NCBI GenBank assembly: GCA_947500555.1
Contig: CANMSE010000002.1
Coordinates: 434,001-498,000, forward strand
Direction: 5' to 3'
From: an uncultured Fulvivirga sp.
GTDB lineage: Bacteria; Bacteroidota; Bacteroidia; Cytophagales; Cyclobacteriaceae
DNA: 64,000 nucleotides
The notes beneath the pieces were generated by a model that saw only the letters and a program-made list of their open reading frames with translations, searched no databases and was not told the DNA's origin. Shown piece by piece: positions 8,957 through 18,022 of this stretch (position 1 is its first letter; every line of letters starts with the position of its first letter). Made by a program: the position numbers and the translations under genes.

Positions 8957-11257
8957 CTAAGCTTTAGAAATAGCAATATCAGCTTTAAGACAACTATCAG
9001 GAATATCGAATGCATCAGTAAGTGCAACAGCTTCCTTGCGTATCTCCCAACTCAATTGATTTACCATTTTTCTAATTGCTTTGGTTTTAACACCTTCCAT
9101 ATATCCCTGCTCCAGATACCAGCCTCGATTATTTTCAATAGTGTGCAAAGCAAATAATTGAGCCAACTTTCTTAATGTTGATTGACATTTTTTGTCCTTC
9201 GAGCGGTTTACCTGAGCCTGGAATTGCTCTAGGATGATTCTTTCAATATACGCTTTACCTACATTCACTAAATGGTGTCCGCTCACATTAAAAGCATCAA
9301 AGGAATCCATGCCGCCATCTATGAGCCGCTTTAGTCGCTGTGCAGCACTACTTAGAATGGCTTCCTCACGATATACAAACGCTTTCATATGAAAATCGAA
9401 GTCCAGCAAATGCTCTGTATCTGCATTTCGAATAGCTAAAGGGTTCTTTTCAACAATAGAGGTTTTGGCTTTGTCAGTCACATAGTTGAACACGGTAATG
9501 AAGTTCAAATTGTTGAACTCCTGCTTAAATTCTGTCAACCTGTTTTTAGCTACAAGCTGCATCAAAACGGTGTTATCCCCTTCAAATGTGGTGTAAATGT
9601 CTGTGTCGGCTTTCAGGTCTGGAATCCGATTTTCTGAGAGATATCCTTTACCTCCACATGCTTCTCTACATTCCTGCAAGGTAGCAGTCGCAAACCATGT
9701 AGTATAAGCTTTCAACCCTGCAGCTAATGCCTCTATTTCCTGGGCATCTTCCTCTGACTTTTTAAGAAAACGTTCTGTAAGATATTTAAGGCTGAAATGC
9801 AATCCATAAGCAGTCGCTAATGGTGGTAACAGCCTTCTTTGATGCATTCTGTAGTTTAAAATAGGCACTTCCTCTCCGCTTTGTGGGCCAAACTGTCTTC
9901 TTTGATCAGAATATCTAATAGCGATAGTCAAACCGGACTTAACCGCAGAAAGGGCCGACCTTGGTATACCAATGCGTCCACCTACTAAAGTCCCTAGCAT
10001 AGTGAAAAACCTTCTATTGTCACTTGTTATAGAACTGATGAATTCACCATTGTCATCAATACCGGCAAATTTGTCCAGCATATCCTCTGTAGGTATCACT
10101 ACGTTGTCAAACCATATTTTACCATTATCTACTCCATTCAATCCCATCTTACGCCCACAGTCTTCAATTCTTACATTTTGCAGGCTCGAACCATCTTTTG
10201 CTCTTATAGGAACCACAAATGCACTCACACCAAAATCAGTGTCATCAATAATCAATTTAGCAAATACAGTGGCCATTTGACCGTGAACAGCCGCATTTCC
10301 AATATACTCTTTGCATGCCTTTTCATGAGGAGTGTTGATCGTAATTGTTCTATTTTGATGGTTATATGTTGCTGTTGTTTCCAGGCCTTTAACATTACTA
10401 CCGTGGTTGGTTTCGGTCATTGCAAAACAACCAGGTAACTGCAGCGTGCCTATATCTTTCAAGTATTTTTTATGATGGTGCTCAGTACCCAGAAAAAATA
10501 CACTCATTCCCCAAAGACCAAATTGAACACCAAACTTAATCACCATGCTCAAGTCATGGAGGCTTAGCGTTTCCATAATTGTGAAGTAACCTTCCATATC
10601 GTCCTTTCCACCATACTCTTTCGGAAAAGCCCAGCTGCCAAAACCGTGCTCTGCTAGTATCTGACAAAGCTTGTATACATCATCACGTTGCTGAGCTATG
10701 TCTCCATTTACTGGATACTTAAAATCTGGCTGACTTATTACCGCTTTTACTTTCTTGATAAGATCAGCACTACCGCCTTCCAGAATGGCAGTCATTTTAG
10801 CTACATCGAATTCAGAATCTGTAATGTGCTTATTCGTGACGGTCTCGTGAGTCTGCTGAAAAATATAGCTGACCTCATTGTAGATCATGCCTAACTGTTG
10901 TTCCGTTTTACGGAAAGCATTAATTGTATCTTCTTCTAAATCAACTGATGTTCCATTTGAATTTAGTTTTACCAGGTTCAGGCCCAGATCAGTAAGCGTT
11001 TTATGTTTTGATATATCGGCTGTAAGAATCTTTTGTTTCCATTCCTTAAGTTCTTTTGGTTTAACCTGTTTATTAGGATTTAGATATTCCAGTAAAAACT
11101 TAAGCTCACTATCGGAAAGCCATTTCTGACATTTTAGTAGTGAATTCATAGTATTCTGTTCTACTGAGGTAAGAATAGAATCCGCCCACAAAGTATAATA
11201 CATAGGCAGAAATAAGAATAGCTTGGGGTTCTTATCGAGTTGCTCTGAATGAATCAT
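8957..11257 (-). CDS. acyl-CoA dehydrogenase/oxidase family protein (long form)
   Basis: A 766-residue flavoprotein for alpha,beta-oxidation of acyl-CoA, with an N-terminal helical part, the middle beta domain with the FAD loop CFAMTETNHGSNVKGLE, and a C-terminal helical domain containing RRQFG and ACGGKGYLSENRIPD. The catalytic Glu is probably Glu559 in TFEGDNTVL, a motif like that of acyl-CoA oxidases. The 150-residue C-terminal extension also fits acyl-CoA oxidase-like members rather than the ~380-residue short dehydrogenases. It is therefore a fatty-acid beta-oxidation enzyme; whether the electron acceptor is O2 or ETF cannot be told from sequence. Monocistronic on the minus strand. Confidence 0.9.
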   Translation of the reverse strand: MIHSEQLDKNPKLFLFLPMYYTLWADSILTSVEQNTMNSLLKCQKWLSDSELKFLLEYLNPNKQVKPKELKEWKQKILTADISKHKTLTDLGLNLVKLNSNGTSVDLEEDTINAFRKTEQQLGMIYNEVSYIFQQTHETVTNKHITDSEFDVAKMTAILEGGSADLIKKVKAVISQPDFKYPVNGDIAQQRDDVYKLCQILAEHGFGSWAFPKEYGGKDDMEGYFTIMETLSLHDLSMVIKFGVQFGLWGMSVFFLGTEHHHKKYLKDIGTLQLPGCFAMTETNHGSNVKGLETTATYNHQNRTITINTPHEKACKEYIGNAAVHGQMATVFAKLIIDDTDFGVSAFVVPIRAKDGSSLQNVRIEDCGRKMGLNGVDNGKIWFDNVVIPTEDMLDKFAGIDDNGEFISSITSDNRRFFTMLGTLVGGRIGIPRSALSAVKSGLTIAIRYSDQRRQFGPQSGEEVPILNYRMHQRRLLPPLATAYGLHFSLKYLTERFLKKSEEDAQEIEALAAGLKAYTTWFATATLQECREACGGKGYLSENRIPDLKADTDIYTTFEGDNTVLMQLVAKNRLTEFKQEFNNLNFITVFNYVTDKAKTSIVEKNPLAIRNADTEHLLDFDFHMKAFVYREEAILSSAAQRLKRLIDGGMDSFDAFNVSGHHLVNVGKAYIERIILEQFQAQVNRSKDKKCQSTLRKLAQLFALHTIENNRGWYLEQGYMEGVKTKAIRKMVNQLSWEIRKEAVALTDAFDIPDSCLKADIAISKA

Positions 11258-11394
11258 AGAAGAGAATTTTAAGTCTTATACTTTAAATTACTTAACCTGA
11301 TGCAGAGCATGTTGTTTTTAAAACTATTTGTTCGAGGCCGTGAACAAACGAAACGATCCTTCAAGCAGTAGGTTGTCTAATCTCAAATTGTCTA

Positions 11395-11985
11395 TCAATG
11401 TAGACGATATTGCAACCCTATATTTCCACTAAAAACAACCTGTTCACTCGAATATAGTACTTGAGGTGCCACTGTAAAATAAAACCTGTCCAAGGGTTGT
11501 ATTTCGAACGTTGGCTTAAGCCTGAAACTTATCAAGTTATATGATTTTTCGGTATAAGTATAATTATCAGCTAACCCTATGATGTTATCTTGGAAAACCC
11601 AATCTTCTGGTTGTTTTACTCTTGTCAAGCCAAGTGCTCCTTCAAAATTGAGTGCTACAGTTTCAGTAAAAGGAAAAACTCTACCAAAAATCACATGGTA
11701 ACTATTCAAAATATCATATGGTTTTAATAAGCCTAAAGAAAGAACTTTACTAACCAGACCTGTTTCATAATCATTAGGTGTCGAGCTTGCTTTTCTAATA
11801 AAATAGGAATATCCCAAACCCAATCGAAACTTTTTATTAATACTTTTAGAAATACTTAAATCGAAACCTACATGAGTTCCTAGTCCGAAACTCTGGGCAA
11901 TGTAAACTGAATCAAACTTATTATTCTGACCACTTGAATAAAATGAAATAGAAACTGCCAACAGAGATAAAACTATATTTTTCAT
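11395..11985 (-). CDS. outer-membrane beta-barrel-like protein, unknown function
   Basis: 196 residues from the ATG at 11985, chosen because it gives a signal peptide (MKNIVLSLLAVSISFYSSGQ); the open frame continues 13 codons upstream into the neighbouring gene. The mature part has alternating amphipathic strands with Gly/Tyr pairs (LGLGYSYFIRKA, FEIQPLDRFYFTVAPQVLY, ending GNIGLQYRLH), typical of a small outer-membrane barrel. It lies 19 bases downstream of the M42 peptidase gene on the same strand. Function is unknown. Confidence 0.7.
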   Translation of the reverse strand: MKNIVLSLLAVSISFYSSGQNNKFDSVYIAQSFGLGTHVGFDLSISKSINKKFRLGLGYSYFIRKASSTPNDYETGLVSKVLSLGLLKPYDILNSYHVIFGRVFPFTETVALNFEGALGLTRVKQPEDWVFQDNIIGLADNYTYTEKSYNLISFRLKPTFEIQPLDRFYFTVAPQVLYSSEQVVFSGNIGLQYRLH

Positions 11986-12004
11986 ACCAATAAAGTTAAA
12001 GTTT

Positions 12005-13054
12005 TTACCTATGCTCCCAATCATATTTATCCAATCCTTCCAAACAAGCTTTCAATAAATCAATACTCCCATCAATATCGGCTTTATGAGCCATCTCAAT
12101 GACTTGGTGTAAATGACGAGTGGGAATAGAAACGGCACCCGAAATAGATCCGTTTTTACCCATTCGTTGAATACCCGCTGTGTCTGTTCCACCTGCGGTG
12201 AGCAACTCAGGCTGCCATTTGATTTTTTTCTTATCAGCCACCTCTTTCATATACTCCACCATGCGGTAATCACAAATGGTCATAGCATCCATGATTTTAA
12301 TGGCGGTACCTTCACCAAGTGAGGTCACTTTTTCGTGAGGTTGCGCTCCCGGAAGATCAAAGGCTATTGTAGTATCTAACCCAAACCCAAAATCCGGATT
12401 GATAGTATGCGCAGCTACATTAGCACCACGTATCCCAACCTCTTCCTGTACTGTGAATACTCCATAAACATCGTAGGGTGTTGACTTTAGTTTTCGTAAC
12501 GTTTCAATTAGTATAAATACAGAAACTCTATTGTCAATCGATTTGCAATTAACGCATTCTCCCATTTCAATAAGCTCACGTTCTCTGGTAATAGGATTAC
12601 CAATACTTACTACTTTGTCCACTTCCTCTTTGGGCATACCCAAGTCGATATAAAAGTCCTTCACCTTAGGCATTTTATTTCGCTCTTCAGGGCTCATCAC
12701 ATGGACTGGCTTTGAACCCATCACACCTATAACATCCTTCTTACCGTGAATGATAACCCGCTGGGCAGTCAATGTCTTAGGGTCAAATCCACCTAAGGTT
12801 GTAAAACGGACAAATCCTTTATCATCGACATGGGTAACTATAAAACCAATCTCATCCATATGAGCGCCTACCATTGCACGCTTCTCTGACGACTTACCCT
12901 TCTTAAGGGTAATCACATTTCCCATGTTATCCACCTCCACGCTATCAACCAAAGGAGTAACCTCATCTATGATTATCTTCCTTATTCTGCTTTCATAGCC
13001 GGGTACTCCCGGAGCTTCACATATTTTCTTGAGTAGTTTTACATTAATAGCCAT
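12005..13054 (-). CDS. M42 family metallo-aminopeptidase
   Basis: A 349-residue cytoplasmic enzyme of the M42 (FrvX/PepA-type) dinuclear zinc aminopeptidases. Expected metal and catalytic residues are present in order: AHMDEIGF (His then Asp), SIDNRVSVFILIE (bridging Asp), FTVQEEVGIRGA (catalytic Glu-Glu), GLDTTIAFD, and SIPTRHLHQVIEM with the C-terminal His ligand. The family forms dodecameric shells that trim peptides from the proteasome or other proteases. Length is usual for the family. Likely first gene of a two-gene unit with the beta-barrel protein. Confidence 0.93.
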   Translation of the reverse strand: MAINVKLLKKICEAPGVPGYESRIRKIIIDEVTPLVDSVEVDNMGNVITLKKGKSSEKRAMVGAHMDEIGFIVTHVDDKGFVRFTTLGGFDPKTLTAQRVIIHGKKDVIGVMGSKPVHVMSPEERNKMPKVKDFYIDLGMPKEEVDKVVSIGNPITRERELIEMGECVNCKSIDNRVSVFILIETLRKLKSTPYDVYGVFTVQEEVGIRGANVAAHTINPDFGFGLDTTIAFDLPGAQPHEKVTSLGEGTAIKIMDAMTICDYRMVEYMKEVADKKKIKWQPELLTAGGTDTAGIQRMGKNGSISGAVSIPTRHLHQVIEMAHKADIDGSIDLLKACLEGLDKYDWEHR

Positions 13055-13126
13055 AAAAATCCGTTTAATAAGTCTTGAAGATAAGTCAATTTGGATAAAA
13101 TTATTGGAGATTTACAGGACTAAAAG

Positions 13127-13163
13127 CGAAAGACTCTTCGGGTTTCACCCTCAGAGTGACGAA
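13127..13163. repeat. degenerate interspersed repeat, copy 2
   Basis: The intergenic stretch (CGAAAGACTCTTCGGG, then CCCTCAGAGTGACGAA) shares TCTTCG and CTCAGA-TGAC with the element at 8502-8534. It sits 10 bases before the PBP1A start codon, so it lies in that gene's 5' untranslated region or promoter. Confidence 0.45.
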
Positions 13164-13172
13164 TGAAATTAA

Positions 13173-15491
13173 ATGGCCAAAGAAAAAAAGAAAAAGCGTT
13201 CATTCTTATCTCATCTTATTCGTTTTATTAGCCTGATTGCCTTCTCAGTTCTTGCGTTAGCTATCATTTTTGTCATGCTAATTAAAGCGGGTTATTTCGG
13301 AGCACTACCTTCTAACAGTTCTCTCAAGAATATCCAAAATAACATAGCTACCGAAATCTATAGTGCTGACAAAAAACTACTGGGACGCTACTTTGTTCAC
13401 GAACGTAATCCTACCTCTTTTGAAAACATCCCTCCCCACGCCATCAATGCTTTAATAGCCACTGAAGATTCGCGCTTTTACTCGCATAAGGGAGTTGATC
13501 CCAGAAGTCTGTTGCGTGTATTGATCAAAACGGTTGTGATGCAAGACCGTAGCGGTGGAGGTGGTAGTACTATAAGTCAGCAGCTAGCAAAGAATTTATT
13601 TCCGCGAAAAATTAATAATAAATTTGACATTGCCGTCACCAAAATAAAAGAAGCTCTGATAGCTTTTCAACTGGAGAGCACCTATTCCAAAGAAGAAATC
13701 TTAGAACTCTACCTGAATACTGTACCCTTTGGTGAAAATATCTATGGTATTGAATTAGCCTCACAGCGATTTTTCAACAAAAAAGCAGTGGATTTGGACT
13801 TGGAAGAGGCTGCTGTATTAATTGGTATGTTGAAAGCTAATCATACCTACAACCCAAGGCTTTTTCCAGAAAAATCTCAAAAACGCAGGAATGTGGTTTT
13901 GTATCAGATGGTTAAGAATGACTTTTTGGAACAATCTGAATATGATCAAATCAAATCACTGCCCGTTCAAATTGATTATCAGCGATTGTCACAGAACAGC
14001 GGACTTGCTACTTATTTCAGAAACTTCATAAAACCGGAGTTAGAAAAATGGGCGGAGGAAAATGAGAAGCCCGATGGTACAACTTACAACATTTATACTG
14101 ATGGTTTAAAAATATACACGACCATTGACTCACGTATTCAGGAATATGCCGAATCAGCAATGGCACGTAATATGGCCTATCTTCAAGAACAATTTGACCG
14201 TCATTGGTCAAACTCAAAACCCTGGGGTGCAGAGAAAAGTATTCTGGATAATGCCATTAAAAGAAGTCCGGCATATGCGAGGCTGAAAAAGAAAGGCTTA
14301 AGTCATTCTGAAATTTTAAGGGAATTAAAAGTTAAACATCCGGTGGATGTATTTACTCATGATGGCATGGTAGAGAAACAGCTTTCCTCTATTGATTCGT
14401 TGAGCCATTATTTGATGCTATTGCAATCAGGCTTGGTGGCTATGGATCCATCCGATGGACAAATCAAAGCGTGGATTGGTGGAATTGACTACAGCCAATT
14501 TAAGTATGACCATGTGAAGAAGGCCAAGCGTCAGGTTGGCTCTACCTTCAAACCATTTGTTTATGCTGCCGCCCTACAAAAAGGGGTTGACCCCTGTGAT
14601 CACATTTCTGCGTCAAGAACAGAATATAAAAATCTGGAAGGCTGGACACCAAACAATGCGGACAAGAAAGAGAATCTTATGAAATACTCTTTCACCGGAG
14701 CATTGGCAAAGTCGGTAAATACGGTAACCATTAAGCTTTTAGAAAGTGTAGGTATTGAAGAAGTGATAGAGACAGCGCATGATATGGGCATTGACGAAAA
14801 GTTACCTGAAGTACCTTCGGTTGGATTGGGCACCGCCAATATTTCCTTATTAGAAATGACACAAGCTTACTGTGCTTTTGCCAATGGTGGTTCCAAGATT
14901 TACCCCACCTATTTAAAGGAGATTAGAGATCATGAAGGAAATATTATCTACCAAGTAACATCGCCTGATAAGAAGCCAGCGATTGATAAAAATACTGCTC
15001 GAATGATGAATCATATGCTAAGTGCTGTGGTAGATAATGGCACTGCTTCTTCTGCTAGATGGAAGTACAATCTACCCAATAATATAGCAGGAAAAACAGG
15101 TACGACACAATCCAATGCTGACGGTTGGTTTATTGGTTATAATCCTAAATTGGTGGTAGGTGTTTGGGTAGGTGCTGATAATCCAAGTATACGATTTAGA
15201 AGTACTGCTCTGGGAAGTGGGGGTAATACTGCCTTACCAATATTTGTTGGCCTCTTTAAAGATATGAATAAGGATGCTTCATTAAACCACATCACTAAAG
15301 CCAAATTTCCAGCACTCTCCTCTGACCTGACATCGGTTCTTTCCTGTGAAGATGAATTGGAAGATAAAAACTTCATTCAAAAAGTATTTGGCATTGAGAA
15401 AAAAGACAAAGCCAAAAAGAAGGCTTTTGGAGAAGAGAAGAAAGGGCTATTTAAGAAGCTAAAAGATGTTTTTAAGAAAAAAGAAGATTAA
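13173..15491 (+). CDS. penicillin-binding protein 1A (bifunctional transglycosylase/transpeptidase)
   Basis: 772 residues: a basic cytoplasmic tail, one TM helix at about 15-37, a GT51 glycosyltransferase domain (catalytic Glu98 in TEDSRFYSHKGVD; GGSTISQQLAKNLF; ILELYLN) and a transpeptidase domain with Ser457 in GSTFKP, the SVN motif and KTGTTQ. It polymerises and crosslinks peptidoglycan in the periplasm. The C-terminus ends in an unusual Lys-rich tail of about 40 residues (KKDKAKKKAFGEEKKG). Monocistronic or followed by the lipoprotein gene 52 bases on. Confidence 0.96.
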   Translation: MAKEKKKKRSFLSHLIRFISLIAFSVLALAIIFVMLIKAGYFGALPSNSSLKNIQNNIATEIYSADKKLLGRYFVHERNPTSFENIPPHAINALIATEDSRFYSHKGVDPRSLLRVLIKTVVMQDRSGGGGSTISQQLAKNLFPRKINNKFDIAVTKIKEALIAFQLESTYSKEEILELYLNTVPFGENIYGIELASQRFFNKKAVDLDLEEAAVLIGMLKANHTYNPRLFPEKSQKRRNVVLYQMVKNDFLEQSEYDQIKSLPVQIDYQRLSQNSGLATYFRNFIKPELEKWAEENEKPDGTTYNIYTDGLKIYTTIDSRIQEYAESAMARNMAYLQEQFDRHWSNSKPWGAEKSILDNAIKRSPAYARLKKKGLSHSEILRELKVKHPVDVFTHDGMVEKQLSSIDSLSHYLMLLQSGLVAMDPSDGQIKAWIGGIDYSQFKYDHVKKAKRQVGSTFKPFVYAAALQKGVDPCDHISASRTEYKNLEGWTPNNADKKENLMKYSFTGALAKSVNTVTIKLLESVGIEEVIETAHDMGIDEKLPEVPSVGLGTANISLLEMTQAYCAFANGGSKIYPTYLKEIRDHEGNIIYQVTSPDKKPAIDKNTARMMNHMLSAVVDNGTASSARWKYNLPNNIAGKTGTTQSNADGWFIGYNPKLVVGVWVGADNPSIRFRSTALGSGGNTALPIFVGLFKDMNKDASLNHITKAKFPALSSDLTSVLSCEDELEDKNFIQKVFGIEKKDKAKKKAFGEEKKGLFKKLKDVFKKKED

Positions 15492-15543
15492 CAGATCCAT
15501 AAATAAAGTCTAACTTCCCTGAAATTTTATTGAGCCATAAACC

Positions 15544-16167
15544 ATGAGTAAAATCACGTCATTTTTCACACTATTAACATTAGTAACTCTCTATGGGTGT
15601 GCTCCAAGCAATCTAATGAGAACCTGGAGTACCACTGATGAATATGATAAAAAATTCACTAAAATAATGGTAATGGGACTGGTGAATGATGTTACCTTCA
15701 GGAGTGATGTAGAAGCAGAAGTAGTCGCTGCTGCCAGAAATATAAACCTGCAAGCCAATAAAGGCATTAATATGTTCCCTCCTGAATTAGGTAAACCTTT
15801 TGAGGACGTAGAGCGAGTAAAATCAAGGCTTCGAGATAATGGATTTGATGGTGTCTTGACAGTTGCCCTTATTGATATAAAAGAAGAACGCTATATAGAA
15901 CCCGAATTAAACTACGAGCCGCTGATCTATTATGACCGTTTCAGAAACTATTATTATCGTACTTATGATCTCGTGTATCGGCCCGGGTATTTTTCAATTA
16001 ATTCTCAGTATTTCATTGAAACCAATTTTTACGAATTAAAGGGCGGTAAGCTGGTATGGTCAGGTCGTTCTCAAGTTCTTCAAGCTGCAGAAGTTGATAC
16101 CTATCTACCCATTTATGGTAAGGCCTTATTCAAAGAATTGAAATTAGAGGGTATAATTTCAGAGTGA
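15544..16167 (+). CDS. lipoprotein, unknown function
   Basis: 207 residues with a lipoprotein signal (Cys19 in LYGC). The mature part contains MVMGLVNDVTFRSDVEAEV, a GFDGVLTVALIDIK strand and a Tyr-rich stretch (YYDRFRNYYYRTYDLVYRPGY) before a YFIETNFYEL-LVWSGRSQV beta hairpin. This arrangement resembles uncharacterised Bacteroidota lipoproteins with a GNA1162/DUF4136-like fold; I cannot assign a function. It ends 10 bases before the convergent hydrolase gene. Confidence 0.75.
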   Translation: MSKITSFFTLLTLVTLYGCAPSNLMRTWSTTDEYDKKFTKIMVMGLVNDVTFRSDVEAEVVAAARNINLQANKGINMFPPELGKPFEDVERVKSRLRDNGFDGVLTVALIDIKEERYIEPELNYEPLIYYDRFRNYYYRTYDLVYRPGYFSINSQYFIETNFYELKGGKLVWSGRSQVLQAAEVDTYLPIYGKALFKELKLEGIISE

Positions 16168-16177
16168 CGGGCCTTAA

Positions 16178-17314
16178 TTATTTAACCCACCACTGCTCGT
16201 CAGGAAAATTATTTAATGAGTCTAACAAAATAGGTTCTCCTATTTTCGGAGTAGCGACAGGCATATTCAGTTCTTCAGCCTTTTTGGTCACTCTTTCAAT
16301 AGGGTCTGTCCAACTATGCAAAGCCAGGACGAAAGATCCCCAATGAATAGGCATCATCAACTTCGCCTGAACATCGACTGCTGCTTGGGCTGTCTCTTCG
16401 GGGAACATATGAATTTCATCCCATCGCTGATCGTACTGACCACATTCCATCATGGCAAAATCAAAGGGGCCATACTTCTCTCCAATCTCTTTGAAGTGAT
16501 CATCATAGCCACTATCACCACTGAAATAGATATTATCAGTTGGCGATTGAATAACCCATGATCCCCACAACGTAGAAAACCGATCACTAATGCCACGACC
16601 GGAAAAATGTCTTGAAGGAGTAAAAACAAGCTTCAATTCATCATGCGCAATCTCATCCCACCATTTTAATTCATGAATTATACCTGAGGCTATGCCCCAT
16701 GATTCAAGGTGCGCACCAACTCCCATAGGTACATAAAATTTATTAGTCTTTTCTTTCAATTTTTGAATTGACCCATAATCCAAATGGTCGTAATGATCAT
16801 GAGAGATAATAATGGCATCGATGGCTGGTAATTTTTCTATCGCAATAGGTAGCTCTTCATTAAACCGTCTACGGCCCAGTTTCGGATGAGGAGCCGGCAC
16901 TGGGCCCAGCATAGGGTCTATGAGAATATTTTTATTTCCTATCTCCAATAGAAAAGCTGAATGACCAAACCAGGTCAATTGGGTAACAGGGTTATTTCCT
17001 ACTATAGTTGTTGAATCAATTTTTTCTACCGGCAGGTCAAATGATGGAGTCGCGTTGGGAATACCCTTGATATAATCTCCCAATACTGACATAAACTTGG
17101 AAAAGCCCATCTCCATCTTTGTGGTGGTTAGATTCTCAAATTTTCCATCTTTATAGTTATCGGCTTGAGCATACCTGGCTTTCCTTTCATCGGTATGTTT
17201 TCCTCCAAATTCAGGACTTGTATTTATGAATATGGCTGCTATAATGACAACAATCACTACAAGCGATATAATGGTAATAAGAATCATTTTTAGAATTTTG
17301 AAGAAAATGGACAT
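16178..17314 (-). CDS. metallo-beta-lactamase-fold hydrolase (UlaG/NAPE-PLD-like)
   Basis: 378 residues with an N-terminal TM helix (about 8-30) followed by a periplasm-facing MBL-fold domain: WFGHSAFLLEIG, the metal motif SHDHYDHLD, GRGISDRFSTLWGSWVI, YFSGDSGYDDHF, and MPIHWGSF near the C-terminus. This set is characteristic of the YtnP/NAPE-PLD-like lipid hydrolase group, which cleaves phosphodiester or lactone bonds with two metal ions. The natural substrate is unknown. Confidence 0.88.
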   Translation of the reverse strand: MSIFFKILKMILITIISLVVIVVIIAAIFINTSPEFGGKHTDERKARYAQADNYKDGKFENLTTTKMEMGFSKFMSVLGDYIKGIPNATPSFDLPVEKIDSTTIVGNNPVTQLTWFGHSAFLLEIGNKNILIDPMLGPVPAPHPKLGRRRFNEELPIAIEKLPAIDAIIISHDHYDHLDYGSIQKLKEKTNKFYVPMGVGAHLESWGIASGIIHELKWWDEIAHDELKLVFTPSRHFSGRGISDRFSTLWGSWVIQSPTDNIYFSGDSGYDDHFKEIGEKYGPFDFAMMECGQYDQRWDEIHMFPEETAQAAVDVQAKLMMPIHWGSFVLALHSWTDPIERVTKKAEELNMPVATPKIGEPILLDSLNNFPDEQWWVK

Positions 17315-17348
17315 CAGTTATTATGAAGAGTAAGCATCTTTAAAGATG

Positions 17349-17446
17349 AAAAGTGCGCAACCGCCTTTCTTTCGGTCAGGCGAGAAGAGTCCCTCATTAT
17401 AAAAGTGCGCAACCGCCTTTCTTTCGGTCAGGCGAGAGGAGTCCCT
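17349..17446. repeat. tandem scar-like copies of the tRNA-Leu 3' end
   Basis: Two near-identical units lie head to tail, at 17349-17400 and 17401-17446. Each contains the 11-base word AAAAGTGCGCA (17349-17359 and 17401-17411) and the word CGAGARGAGTC (17381-17391 and 17433-17443), which are adjacent in the intact tRNA-Leu (17730-17740 and 17741-17751). In both scars the same 21-base segment (17360-17380; 17412-17432) separates them. Seventeen bases spanning the tRNA end and the GIY-YIG start codon (17724-17740) recur exactly at 17395-17411. These look like remnants of former insertions at the tRNA 3' end. Confidence 0.75.
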
Positions 17447-17462
17447 GCCCGACCTACCCAGG

Positions 17463-17726
17463 TCATTGGGGAGGGCGGAGAACCTCTACAAACTTAAGAT
17501 TTTTTATATAACGTCTACCTGCTGCTGCCTTAAAATATTTCTCTCGTTTAATTGCATCTTCACGACTACTAAAGCACTCATAATAAACTATCTTCCAAGG
17601 AATAGCATTTTTTGTGCTTTTTACTTTACCGGTATTATGATAATTCAGTCTGTCACTAAGGTTTGAAGTATGACCTTTATATAACTTCTTAGTAGTTTGG
17701 CTCTGTAGTATGTATGTGAAGTACAT
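17463..17726 (-). CDS. GIY-YIG nuclease, tRNA-adjacent
   Basis: An 87-residue single-domain GIY-YIG/URI protein starting at the ATG 17726 (MYFTYILQSQTTKKLYKGHT). A longer reading from GTG at 17741 would begin inside the tRNA. Family landmarks: the TYIL...YKG core, SDRLNYHNTGKVKST with the catalytic-region Arg, YYECFSSREDAIKREKYFK, and GRRYI before a short divergent tail (LRPPQ). Such proteins nick DNA in mobile or repair contexts. The gene begins 8 bases after the 3' end of tRNA-Leu on the same strand and is followed by the two tRNA-end scars, so the gene and the tRNA end appear to move together. Chromosomal function is unknown. Confidence 0.85.
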   Translation of the reverse strand: MYFTYILQSQTTKKLYKGHTSNLSDRLNYHNTGKVKSTKNAIPWKIVYYECFSSREDAIKREKYFKAAAGRRYIKNLKFVEVLRPPQ

Positions 17727-17734
17727 TATAAAAG

Positions 17735-17818
17735 TGCGCACGAGAGGAGTCGAACCTCCACGACCTTGCGGTCACCAGCCCCTCAAGCTGGCGCGTCTAC
17801 CAATTCCGCCACGTGCGC
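17735..17818 (-). tRNA. tRNA-Leu (GAG anticodon)
   Basis: 84 nucleotides on the minus strand. The acceptor stem GCGCACG/CGTGCGC pairs perfectly with discriminator A. The D-arm (GGAATTGGTAGACGC) and the T-arm (GGTTCGACTCC) are canonical. A type II variable arm (GTGACCGCAAGGTC) marks leucine, and the anticodon loop CTTGAGG gives GAG, reading CUC/CUU. CCA is not encoded. The 3' end abuts the GIY-YIG gene. Confidence 0.97.
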
Positions 17819-18022
17819 ATTTTGGGGAGCGCAAATGTAATGAGGATTTCAATGAATTGGTACTACTTGACAGAGTTATTATTGAATAGTGATTAAGAAT
17901 TCAATCTCTTGAAATTCAATTAATTCCTGATAAGTTGCTATTTTAATATATTGCAAAACAAAATGTGAGACCGAATAAAATATAACGACACCCTTTGTCC
18001 TGTTACAGGGATGTTAGCGAGT

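Noticed and set aside
9972..10438. Plus-strand frames inside the acyl-CoA dehydrogenase gene
   Set aside because: They are antisense shadows of a well-supported gene with no protein features of their own.
11327..11348. Small inverted repeat TTTGTTC...GAACAAA upstream of the acyl-CoA dehydrogenase gene
   Set aside because: Arms of only 7 bases with an 8-base loop, no T-run; too weak to call an operator or terminator.
17724..17741. Upstream GTG start for the GIY-YIG gene
   Set aside because: It would place the first codons inside the mature tRNA-Leu; the ATG at 17726 lies just outside.
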